Assembly (NCBI GenBank): GCA_008729055.1
Contig: SDUX01000010.1
Span: 1,302,001-1,366,000, forward strand
Length of the DNA stretch: 64,000 bases
Direction of reading: 5' to 3'
Source of the DNA: Pyropia haitanensis
Lineage: Eukaryota > Rhodophyta > Bangiophyceae > Bangiales > Bangiaceae
The position numbers were made by a program, and so were the translations under genes. Positions 1 to 9,510 of the stretch are shown here, in pieces. The notes beneath the pieces were generated by a model. That model saw only the letters and a list, made by a program, of their open reading frames with translations, made no database searches and had not been told where the DNA came from. The stretch's first letter is position 1, and each line of letters starts with the position of its first letter.

Positions 1-690
1 TGCGGCGGTCGCCGCGGCGGCGGCGACGAGCCGGTCCAGCGCCGCCGCGTCGGCCGCATCCGCGGCGGCGGCGTCACCGTCGGCGACGGCGGCGGCGGTC
101 GCGGCGGTCGCCCACGCGGCAACGGCGCGGAGGGCGCGCGTCTCGGCGGCAACGTAGGCCGTGACGGCCGCCGCGGCGGCGCCCGTGGCGGTCGGCGGGT
201 GGCCGCCGTGGGGGGGGGGGGGGGGGGTCGCCCACGCCGCCGCCACCGCCGCCGCGTCGGTGGCGAGCCGCGCCGCCGCCGCCGCGGTCGCCGCCGCCGC
301 GGGGCCACCACCACCACCACCACCACCACCACCACCACCACCACCACCACCACCACCACCACCGCCACCACCACCCCCCCCCCCCCCCCCAGCGTGGCCT
401 CCTCAAACAGCCGCGCCGACGGCACGGCGGCGACGCCGCCCGCCGCGGCGACGCGCCGCCGCTGCCGGCGGCGGGCGACCCCCCCCAGCGCGTCCCGCGC
501 GGCCGCCACCGCCGCCCGCCGTCGCACCGCCGCGGCGGCGGCCGCCTCGGCCCGACCCGCCGCGGCGGCCGCCGCCGCCACCGCCGCGGCCGTCTCTGGC
601 GGCCGCAGCGGCGGCAGCGCGGCGGCCGCCGCGGCGGCGACCGCCGCGGCGGCCACCTCCGCCTCCCCCCCCCCCCCCCGCCCTCCCCAT
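1..690 (-). CDS. Partial Ala-rich hypothetical protein
   Basis: I do not recognise this protein. On the minus strand a reading from an ATG at 690 gives a Gly stretch, then alternating Ala-rich and charged segments such as PSARLFEEATL (about 440-391) and TAYVAAETRALRAVAAW (about 170-115). The biased codons and regularly spaced charged residues look like coding helix rather than random GC-rich DNA. The frame is interrupted by the G/C runs at about 369-390 and 209-227, so no single open frame covers it. The gene would run off the left edge of the window. No domain can be named, and low-complexity DNA remains a real alternative. Confidence 0.3.
306..374. repeat. (ACC)n trinucleotide microsatellite
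   Basis: About 22 ACC units with one CCG interruption, followed directly by a long C run to about 390. It lies inside the possible minus-strand gene, where it would encode a homopolymeric stretch. Confidence 0.9.
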
Positions 691-2823
691 GGACCGCGGC
701 GGCGGGTGGCAGCGGCGGCGGTGGTGGGGGGAAGCAGGGTAGGTGGAGGCGGCGGGCGGCGGCGGCTTGGTCGGCAGAGAGGAGGACGGCCGCGCCAGAG
801 CGGACGGCGGCGGGGATGGCGGCGATGGCCGCGGCGAGGGGGGGGGGGCGCCCCGGGTGAGCCACGTGAGCGCGGGGGGGGGGTCGGCGCGCCCGCCGCG
901 GTGGCGAGCGCCGCTAGGGCGGCGGCGGTGGCGGCGGCAGCGTCGTTGGGGGGGGGGGGGAAGGGGGGGGGGAGGTGGTGGGGGGGGGGGTGCCGCCGCC
1001 GCCGCCGCCGTGGCTGCCGCCGTCGCCGCCGCCGCCGCCGCGGAGGCGGCGGCTGGGGGGGGGGGTGGTGGCGGTGCCATTGAGGGGAATGGGGGGGGGG
1101 GGTGGGGGGGGGGGGGGGAGGGTGCAACCGAGGGGGAACCAAGGGGGGGCAGGGGAAGGAATGAGGGGGAGAGGAGGGGGGGGGACGCCGGCACACGGTG
1201 GAGGGGACGCCGGCGCGGTGGGGCGGCGGCGCGAGGTGGCAGGGGGGGGGGAGTGCGGCGGGCCGACGCGTGCGGGACGCGCCGCGCGGGGTGGGCGGAC
1301 GGCCGCCGGCGCGGCGGCGGCGGCCGACGCGCGGCGCACCGGCGGCGGCGGCGGCGGGGATGCCGCCGCCGCCGCCGCCGCCCGCCGCCGCCGCCGCCGC
1401 CGCCGCCGTCGGCGGCGGCGGCAGCGGCGGCGGCGGCAGCGGCGGCGGCGGGCGCGCCGCCGCTGCCGCCCGTTTGAACGTTTAAAAAAAAACAAAAAAA
1501 AAACGGGACACGCGGGTCTGCCGGCGGCGGCGGCGGGGGGGGGGGGGGGGGGGCCCACCGGCGGCGGCGGCCGGCGGCGGTCGGACCGCCGCCGGTGCGC
1601 GCGGGGCTGCCGCCGGGCGGGACGACGAGGGGTGGGCGCGGTGCGCTTGCCGGGGAAGGGGAGGGAGGCGGAGGGGGCGGAGGGCGGCAGGGAGCGCGGA
1701 CGGAGGGGGGTGTGGCCGGGGGGGATCGTACCGTCCTCACCGACCGACCACGCCGTTGTTGCGGCTGGGGGGTGGGGGATGACCTGCCAAGACGCAGAGA
1801 CTGTACGAGAGACGGGTGGTACCCCCCACCCACGGCGGCCGCCAGACAGCCCTTGAGCTCTGGGATGCCGCCGGGCGGGACGACGAGGGGTGGGCGCGGT
1901 GCGCTTGCCGGGGAAGGGGAGGGAGGCGGAGGGGGCGGAGGGCGGCAGGGAGCGCGGACGGAGGGGGGTGTGGCCGGGGGGGATGATGGTACCGTCCTCA
2001 CCGACCGACCACACCGTTGTTGCGGCTGGGGGGGTGGGGGACGACCTGCCAAGACGCAGAGACTGTACGAGAGACGGGTGGTGGTAGGGGTGGGCGGTGG
2101 GGGTGATGGCCGCGGCGGGACACCGCCGCGGGGCGCCCGCCAAAAAAGACAAGGGCGACGCGCGAGCGGCGGCGCGAGGCGCGTCGGGAGGGGGCGGGGT
2201 GTACGTACCGCGTTGGCCCGGGCGGTGGTGGCAGCGCGCCGCCGCCGGCAGCCGCCGGCGGCCGCCGCGCACCCCCGCGGGCGCCCCCCCCCCCGGTCCG
2301 TCGTCCCCCCCACCCGCGCGTCGGGCGGGTGCCGCGCGGCGGCCGCCGCGCCGCCGGCGGTGCCGCCAGCCCGACCCGGCCAGGGGGGCGGCCGCCGCGC
2401 GGGCGCGGCGGCGGGCTCGGCACGGCGCACGGCGGCCGCGCCGGCCGCCACCGCCGGCGGGGACGGCGGCAGCACCGGGCGGGTCCGCCGCGTGGGCGGC
2501 GGCGGCCTCCCCACCCGGCGGCGGCCGGCCCGCGCGCCCGCGCTGGCCCGCCCGTTGGGGGGGGGCGCGGCGGGACACGGGCGGCGGCCGATCCATGGCG
2601 GGCGCGCGGCGGGAGCGGCGGCCGCCGCCACCGGGCGACGGGGGGGGGTGCCGCCGCCGCCGTCGCGGCGGCACGTGTGCCGCGCCCCAGCGGGGAAGGC
2701 CGCCACGCTCGCCCCGGCAATGGGCTCCCGCGCAGCGCGCGGCGCCGCGGCCGCGGCGCGGCGCGCGCCCTCCCCCCCCCCCCCCCCCCCCGCCCGCCCA
2801 CCCTCCCGGCGGTCGCCCGCGGC
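691..2823. other. GC-rich low-complexity interval without a supported gene
   Basis: Runs of G or C and CCG-type repeats keep many frames open on both strands, but none shows a recognisable domain. An A-tract pair (nine A, C, ten A) sits at 1484-1503. The direct repeat described separately is inside this interval. I support no gene here. Confidence 0.5.
1609..2082. repeat. Tandem direct repeat, two copies of about 210 bp
   Basis: The segment at about 1609-1820 recurs at about 1866-2082 with few differences. Both copies begin TGCCGCCGGGCGGGACGACG and end with CTGTACGAGAGACGGGTGGT. The offset is 257 bp at the start and 262 bp at the end, so small indels have accumulated, mainly in G runs. No open frame is conserved as a domain. 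It looks like a local duplication in non-coding DNA. Confidence 0.85.
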
Positions 2824-4060
2824 TCACGCGTCGGTCGGCGCCCCCCCCGGGGCGAGCGCATTGACCACCCCCCGCACGACCGCCGGCAGGCCGCGGACGG
2901 TCACGCCCCACACCTCGTCGTCGTTGCGGGTGTCGGCGGCGGCCCAGTCCCCCCCCACCTCGAGCATCCCGCCCCCCCCACAGACGCCCGCGACGAGGAC
3001 GCCGCCCCCCGCCGCCGCCGGCGACCGCACCTCCACCCGCACCCGCCCCGCGAGCGCATCCCGGATGGGCACGCCCATCCCGCCGCCCGCGTCGGGCCCC
3101 GCGACGGCCACCCCCGCGGTGGCCGCCCCCCCCGCCGCGGTGGCCACGCCACTCACCACCACCGTGTGGCCCGTGTAGGCGGTGGCGGTGGCGGTCCACC
3201 CCCGCGCCCAGCCGACGGACCACGCGAGGCGGCCGGCAGACCAGTTGGCAAACTCGTACAGCACCCCGTTGGCGGTGACCGACACGAGGCCGACCACCTC
3301 CTCGGCGGGGCCGACGCGCCGCGTCGCGCCCACCGCGGTGACAGAGCCCCACGGGAAGGGCGCGGTGAGCCACCACCAGCGGCGGGGGAAGGCGGCGCCC
3401 CAGTTCTTCTCCGCGTACACCCACCAGCCGGTCACGTCCATGCGGGCGTCGCTGCCGCCGCCGCCGCCGCCGCCGCCGCCGAGCGCCACCCACCCCGCCG
3501 CCCGGCCACCCGTGATGAGGATCTGGTAGCCCGGGTCGAGCCCCCGCCAGTGGCTCGCCCACGTGCCCGTCGAGCGCGGGGGCGAGCCCCAGCGGCCGCC
3601 ATACCCCACCAGCTCGGAAAACGTCACGTCCCACGCCGCGCCGCCACCGCCACCGCCACCGCCACCGCCGTCACCGTCGCCGCCACCACCGTCGGCGGGC
3701 GCCACCAGCCGCCCGCGGCTGCCCGCGGCGCTAAACTCATAGCCGTGGCGGTCACGGCGGGGAACCCCCCCCCCCCCACCCCCACCCCCACCCCCACCCC
3801 CACCGCCACCCCCCGTCGGAACGTACGCGCCCGCCTCGTCTGGCCAGTGCGCGACGCCGAGCGCGTCGCGGGCGGCGTAAAACGAGCCGCCCGTCGAGAG
3901 CGGCGGGAACGCCTCGGCGACGACCCCCCCCGCCGGCGACAGCACCTGCACCGACCCGTCGGCGTAGGCGCCCCCCGCCGCGACAATCGCAAAGATGAGG
4001 CCGACGCTGGGGTGGGGGGGGGCGGGCGACACCAGCCGGAGGAACCAGCCCTCAAAGTAC

Positions 4061-4100
<40 letters not shown>

Positions 4101-4480
4101 TGCCGCCGCGGGGACGCGGGGGGGGGTGCGCCCCCGAGTGGGGTGGCGGAACATACGGGGGCGGGGAGGGGAGCGGGGCGGACGCGGAGGATGGGGGGGG
4201 GGGACGCCGCCCGCGGCGGTCGACGGGGATGGCGACGCGTGCGCCCCCGACGGCGTCGGCGGCGCCGGAGCGGCGGCGGGGGGTGGCACCGCCGCCACAG
4301 CGACGCGCACCCGCCGCCGCTGGCCGCGCAGGGGGGTGCGGCCCGCCGCGGGCGGCGGCCGGCGCTCGGCGGCTGCCGGGGCGGCCGCGGCCGGCGGCCG
4401 CCCGTGGCGGTGGTGGCCGCCGGCGGCCGGGGGGGGGCGGGGGCAACAAAGCCGCTGGCGTGGCGGGTGGCGGCGATCAT
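2824..4480 (-). CDS. VTE1: Tocopherol cyclase
   Basis: Tocopherol cyclase closes the chromanol ring of tocopherols (vitamin E) in plastids. The family landmarks appear in order: PPHSGAH and AYFEGWFLRL near the N-terminal side, FSELVGYGGRWGSPP, HWRGLDPGYQILITGG followed by AGWV, then YAEKNWGAAFPRRWWWL, and VLYEFANW towards the C-terminus. These match the plant VTE1/SXD1 pattern closely. The body is open from about 4190 to the stop at 2824. The chosen ATG at 4480 starts MIAATRHASGFVAPAPP, a plausible plastid transit peptide with an early Phe, but it is in another frame. The frame must change upstream of the body, most simply at the G runs near 4191-4202 or 4429-4437. Gly-rich insertions in the body (for example around 3640-3670 and 3770-3805) are lineage-specific padding. 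Confidence 0.9.
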
Positions 4481-5119
4481 CGTATTGTAGACAGTAGTAG
4501 GGGGGGTAGGGGGGAGGGAAGGGGGGAAGGTCTGGGGGGGGGGGAGGAAGACCGGGGGGGAAGGGGGGGGCGGCGTGGGACGAGCGGTGGAGCGGAGGGC
4601 GCAGATTGAGGGGGTGCGCTGCGTCGCGCCCAGAAGGGAGGCCTCAAACACCGGGGAAGGTCGTGACACGTGGCATGCTCTCAGAGAGTCCCCGCCGGAA
4701 GGGACGGGCAGCACCCGCGACCACGACGCTCCGTCCCCCCCTCTGACGCTCCAGGGCGGGACACCCCGTGTGTCCTCCGTCCCTGTCCGATGCCAACCTT
4801 GGCGCGCTTCCCTTGTGACGGGCACTCCTGCGCCAGACAGTGGTCCCGCGTCCCACACGCCTGCCTCTAGCGGGCGTCCCCGGCCGCCGCATCCCCGCCG
4901 CCCGCGGCGGCGCTCGCCAACCCCGCCGCGCTCGTCGCGACTTTGACAAGCCTCTTGGATGGGCGAGCCGCTGCCCCCTCGGAGGGGTCCAGCAGGTCGG
5001 CTGCACTACTCCACGACTCTCTGCTTTGCGGTGCCGTTTTGCGTCGCTCCCCCTCCCCGCCCCCCGCCCCCCCCCCTCCCCGTCTGTCGTCTACCCCCTC
5101 CCCTCGTCCTCTCCCCCAG
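4481..5119. other. Intergenic interval between two minus-strand genes
   Basis: It holds G-rich runs (about 4500-4570) and then a more complex sequence without recognisable coding content. It contains the 5' flank of the tocopherol cyclase gene and the 3' flank of glycosyltransferase copy A. No promoter element can be assigned. Confidence 0.5.
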
Positions 5120-6636
5120 TCACGCCCGCCCACACCCCCACCCCCCCAGCGGCGTCACACGGCGGTACTCACGCCACGCGCGGCGGAGCGCGGGCGCGTC
5201 GACCCCCCCCGGCTCGGCGGCGGCGCCCTCCCCCCCCCCCCCCCCCCCCTCCTGGTCGCCGGCGGCGGCCGCCCACGTCGCGACGCCCGGCACCCCCCGC
5301 GGCGGGCGGGAAGGGAGGACGAGCACGCCCCGGCCGGCGGTGGTGCCGAGGCCCTCGGACATGGCACTCGCCGACGCGAGCAGCACGTCCGCCGCGATCA
5401 TGGTGCCGATGGATGGCAGCGTCGGCGCCGAGATGTGCTCCGCGACGACCACGTCCAGGGGGGGGACGGACCGGTTCCTCGTGGCCGCCGCCGCGGTGGG
5501 GGGGGGGGGGCGGCCGCCGCCGCGTCCCGGACGGTCGCGGCGTCCCAGCCGGCACCCACGACCTTGGCCCAGTAGCCCGCCCCGTGGGCGGTCCCGTTCT
5601 CGTCTGCGTAGGCCGACGTAAAGTGGGCGGCGTCGTGGGACGACCAGATGGACACGTTGGGCTTGGCCACCCCCTGCGACAGGACGTGCACGGTGAACCG
5701 CAGAGGCGGCCGGCCGGCGGGGGTGTCGGACGGGACGGCGGCGGCGGCGGCGGCGGCGTCGCCGGGGGAGGCAGAGGCGGCGGCGGCGGCGTCGGAGGCG
5801 GAGGCGGCGGCGGCGGACGCGCAGTCCCCTCCTTGCTCAGGCGTCGCCGCCCCTTCCGCGGCGGCCACCGCGGTGACCACCGCCCGGAGGGCGCCCACAT
5901 ACGCCGCGTCGGCAAGGACCATGCGCCGGCGGGCGGCGGGGGTGGCGAGCAGAAAGTCCCCACGCCGCACGTGCGCGACAATGTGCACCCGGGACGGGTC
6001 GAGCGGAAACGTCACCCCGCCGTCCGCCGCGGCGGCCGCCGCCGCGGGTGTCGCCGCCGCCGCCGCCGCTGCCGGCGGTGCGGGGGTGCGGGCGGGGGGT
6101 GGCTTGGCCCGTGGCGGCGGCAGCACCGACGCGGGCGGAAACGCCGCGTCCGCCGCGTCGCGGGCGGCGAGCCACGCGCCGCGGGTGGCGGCGGCCGGGT
6201 CGGCCGCTTCGAGCGCGCGGCGCGCCCAGTACATGTCGCTGAGGCGCTGGCGGACGCCGAGGGACCACCTGCGCGGGGGGTGGGCGGGCGCAGCGGCCAA
6301 CCAAGAGGGGTACGAGGGGCGGTGGTGGCGGAGGGGGGGGGGGGGGGTCCACGAGTGGTCGTTAGTCTGGCGTCTGGGCGTAGTTACCGCCCCGCCGCCG
6401 CACAGTGATGGGCCCGTGGCGCACGCCAACGCGGGCGCGCTGCCCGCTCCGTGCTCCCCCGACCACGCCCCCCCCGTGCAGCCCCTCCGCCCCCCCCTCC
6501 CTCCCAACCTACCCAGTGACCGACGGCAGCTGGTAGTAGCAGTCATCGGTGCCCAGCTGGAACAGCGTCCCCGCCTCGTCGTGCGCGTCCAAAAACGCCA
6601 CCAGCGGCGGCGACCGCGCGGCGGCAACGCCGCCGC

Positions 6637-6670
<34 letters not shown>

Positions 6671-8078
6671 GTCAACCGCCAGCAGCCGCGCCGGCACCGT
6701 GACGAGACGCCGAAAGCCGCCGCCGCCACCCGGCCGTAGCCGCACGCACGTCACCCGCGGGCGGCCGCACGCGTCGGCCACCTCCGCCACCTCTGCACAC
6801 GCGGCGGCGTAGACCTGGCGGCGGAGGGGTACCCCCCCCCTCCTCCCCCTCTGCCCCCGTCCACCCCATCGGGGCCGCCCAAAAGACGCTCCGCCCCCCC
6901 GCCCCCCCCCACCCAAACAGCCGCTCCACCGCCGTCGGGTCGGCGACCGTCAAGCTCCCATACGCCCCCCACCGGTGGACGTACGCGACGCCGAGCAGCG
7001 CGGCGGCGTTCAAGTCAAACGCGGCGTACGCGGCGCGGTAGCCGAGGCCGTCGGTCATCTCGTGCGGCAGCGACGACACGTACGCGCGGCCGCGGGTGGC
7101 GGCGAGGGGGGGGAGCAGCGCCCCGCCGCCGCCGGCGGCGTCGGCAGTGACAAAGGGGGGGGTGTCGGCCGCGTGGCGGGCCGGCCACGGGCGGGTGAAG
7201 CGGGTGGCCATGGGTGGTGCGATCGGCAGGGTGGGGGGGGGGGGGGAGGGGGTGGGGGGGGGGGGGGTTCCGGCGGCGGCGGCGGGAGGGGTGCCACCCG
7301 CGGCGGCCGCCGCGGGGGGGGGGACTCCCGCCGCCGACGCGGGCGTGCGTGCTGGACTGCCCGCCGTCGACGGGGGTGACAGCCGCGGCTGCGCGGCCGC
7401 CACGGTTGCCGTGGTTGTCCTTGGCGCCGACGGCGGCGCCGACGGCGGCGGCGGCGGCGGCGGAGGGGCGGCATCTCCGCTTTGCAGGTCCGCCCCACCA
7501 GCCCGGCGGACCACCGCCGCCGGGGCGGCCGTCCTCAATGGCGGCGGCGACGCCGCCGCCGCGGGATGCCCACCCGCGCGGCCAACCTCGTACGCCGCCG
7601 CCGCCGCCGTTGCTGCGGCGGTCGTCATGGGCGGTGATGCCAGCGGCGTGCCCGCTCGTCTCGCCGCCGTCGGCGCGGCCGCGTCGGTCGATGCCGCCGA
7701 TGGCGGCGGCGCGTCGCGGCGCCCGCCCTCCGCCGCGTCGACCGCTGCCAGCATTGCCACCGCCGCTGCCGCCGTCGTCGCCGCCGTCGGCACCTGCGGC
7801 GCGTGTTGCAGGAGTGGCGGCAGCGCCGGCAGAGGCGGTGGCGGTGGTGGTGGTGGTGGTGGCGGCGGCGGCGGCGGCCACCCCCTCCGCGCCATGCTCG
7901 CGGACGGGGTGAGCGCGCCCCCCGCCGGCCCCCACAGGCGCCCCACGCTGACCACCGCCGCCGCGAGGCCGACGGCCGTTAGCGTGCGCACGCCGGCGGC
8001 GCGTGATAGCGGGCGCCGGCGGGGCGCCCACGGGGTGGGCGTGCAGGCTGGCGGCGGCGGGTCGGCGGCGGTGGTCAT
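5120..8078 (-). CDS. HVRRGD-motif glycosyltransferase, copy A
   Basis: Type II membrane glycosyltransferase, probably Golgi-resident. From the ATG at 8078: short cytosolic part, one hydrophobic anchor (LTAVGLAAAVVSVGRLWG), a long Ala/Pro stem, then AYVSSLPHEMTDGLGYR, a later HVRRGDF segment, and a C-terminal ADVLLASASAMSEGLG block. GLGxR, HVRRGD and the terminal ADVL-S block are typical of GT-B fucosyltransferase-like enzymes; the donor sugar is not known. Exon 1 ends near 6900 and exon 2 at 6513. The intron at 6269-6512 begins GTAGGTT and ends AG in phase 2; the last exon starts at 6268. The stop at 5120 matches copy B. Compared with copy B, one base is missing in the G tract at 5498-5510 (27 versus 28 bases between matching flanks), so the last exon is frameshifted as given. 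Confidence 0.75.
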
Positions 8079-9510
8079 GGTGGCGCTGTGCCGGCGGTGC
8101 GGCGGGGTGGGGGGGGGGGCTGGTGGGCTGACGACGGCGGCAGAGGGACGGAGTGGCGGTGCGGGTGGTGGCGGTGTGGGTGGTCTCGGTGATGGTGGGG
8201 AGTCCGTGGCGGTGGGGGTGGCAGTGGTGGTTGGGGTGGCGGTGGCGGTGAAGGAGTGGGGAGGGGTAGGGGGAGCTCGCCGGCGCATGGCGACGGCGCG
8301 ACGGCCGACGACCGTCGCACGGCCTGTTTGTACCTCTCCAAGACGGGGGGTGTGAGGGTGTTGGGCCAGTGTACAAGGACAAGCGGGGGTGGTGGGGAAA
8401 CGAGGGGTCGTAGGCAAACCGAGGGGGAGAGGCCCTCGCGGGGGAAATGGGGGGGTGCGCCACCGAGGCGCCGCCAGAGCCGGGCGGGCGGGCTGGCGGC
8501 AGCACGCCCCTGCCACCACCGTTGGCGGCGCGCAAGAGACCCGGCGCGGCGTCCCCCGCGGCGGCAGACCCGCCCACGCCGTGTCGGCCGTCGGCCGCGT
8601 GCGCCGCCGACGCCGCCGGCGCCCCGCGTGTGGGTGCCGAGGCGGCCACCCTCGCCGCCGGTTGGCGGTCGCCGCCGGCGGCCGCGGCGCCAGACCCGCC
8701 GCGTGCCGCGGGCGGCACGCCCGCCCCGCCCGGCCGCCGCGGTCGACCGCGGCGGGACGCGGCGGCGGCGGCGGCGCGCCGCGGGGTGGCGCCGACGCCC
8801 CCCCCCCGACGGGGCGGCGGCGGCCGCGACGATTTTTTTTTTTTGGTTTTTTTTTTTCGTGGGGTGAAGCGCCGTCGACGGGGGGGCGGACGCGTCGGTC
8901 GGTTGGGGGCTGGCGTGGAGTGGCTGCTGGGGACGCGGGGGGGGGGGGGGGGGGGGGGTGGCCCACACGCCCGCCCCGCCTGTGGGCGGGGGTGGGACGG
9001 CGGGTGGGGGCGGTCCACCGGCAGGGGGGTGGATTGAAATTGGTTGGCGGGGGGTGCCGGCCACGCCGGGGGCTCGCGTGGCCGCCGTGGTGACGCGGCG
9101 GCGCCGCCGCGGGTCGCGGCGCTGGGATGGGGACGCGGCGGCGGCGGGGCGGCCGGTTGGGGGGGGGGGGGGCGAGCGGCGGCTGGCAGTGGCAACGGCG
9201 GCGGCGCGGCGCGGGCCGCGGCCGGGTGGTCGGTGTCGCGGCGGCGGGCTCGGCCGCCGCCGCGGGTGCCCGCGGCGGCGGCGGTGTCGGCCGTGTCCGA
9301 GCGGCCGTCGTGATTTGGCGGCCGTCCGTATGGGGGGGCGCGGGCAGCTGCCGGCGCGACGGCCGCGGTTCGAATGCGGCTGCCCACCCGCTCCACTTGA
9401 GGGTTCCCGGGCGCGCGTGGCCGCCGCCCTCCCCCCCCTCCCCTCTGCCCGTCTGCCCTCCCCCCCCAGTCCAACCTCCCCTCCCCCCCCCCCCCCCCCG
9501 TCCCCCCCAC
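8079..9510. other. Intergenic interval between the two glycosyltransferase copies
   Basis: GC-rich, with T tracts at 8833-8844 and 8847-8857 separated by GG, and a G run near 8940-8958. It holds the 5' flank of copy A and the 3' flank of copy B. No gene is supported. Confidence 0.5.

Noticed and set aside
403..3634. Long overlapping open frames on both strands at the left end
   Set aside because: Low-complexity translations without motifs; they cross the tocopherol cyclase gene and the direct repeats.
9365..9400. TTCGAAT with flanking complementary bases, resembling a tRNA T-arm
   Set aside because: No matching D-arm, anticodon arm or acceptor stem at the required distances.
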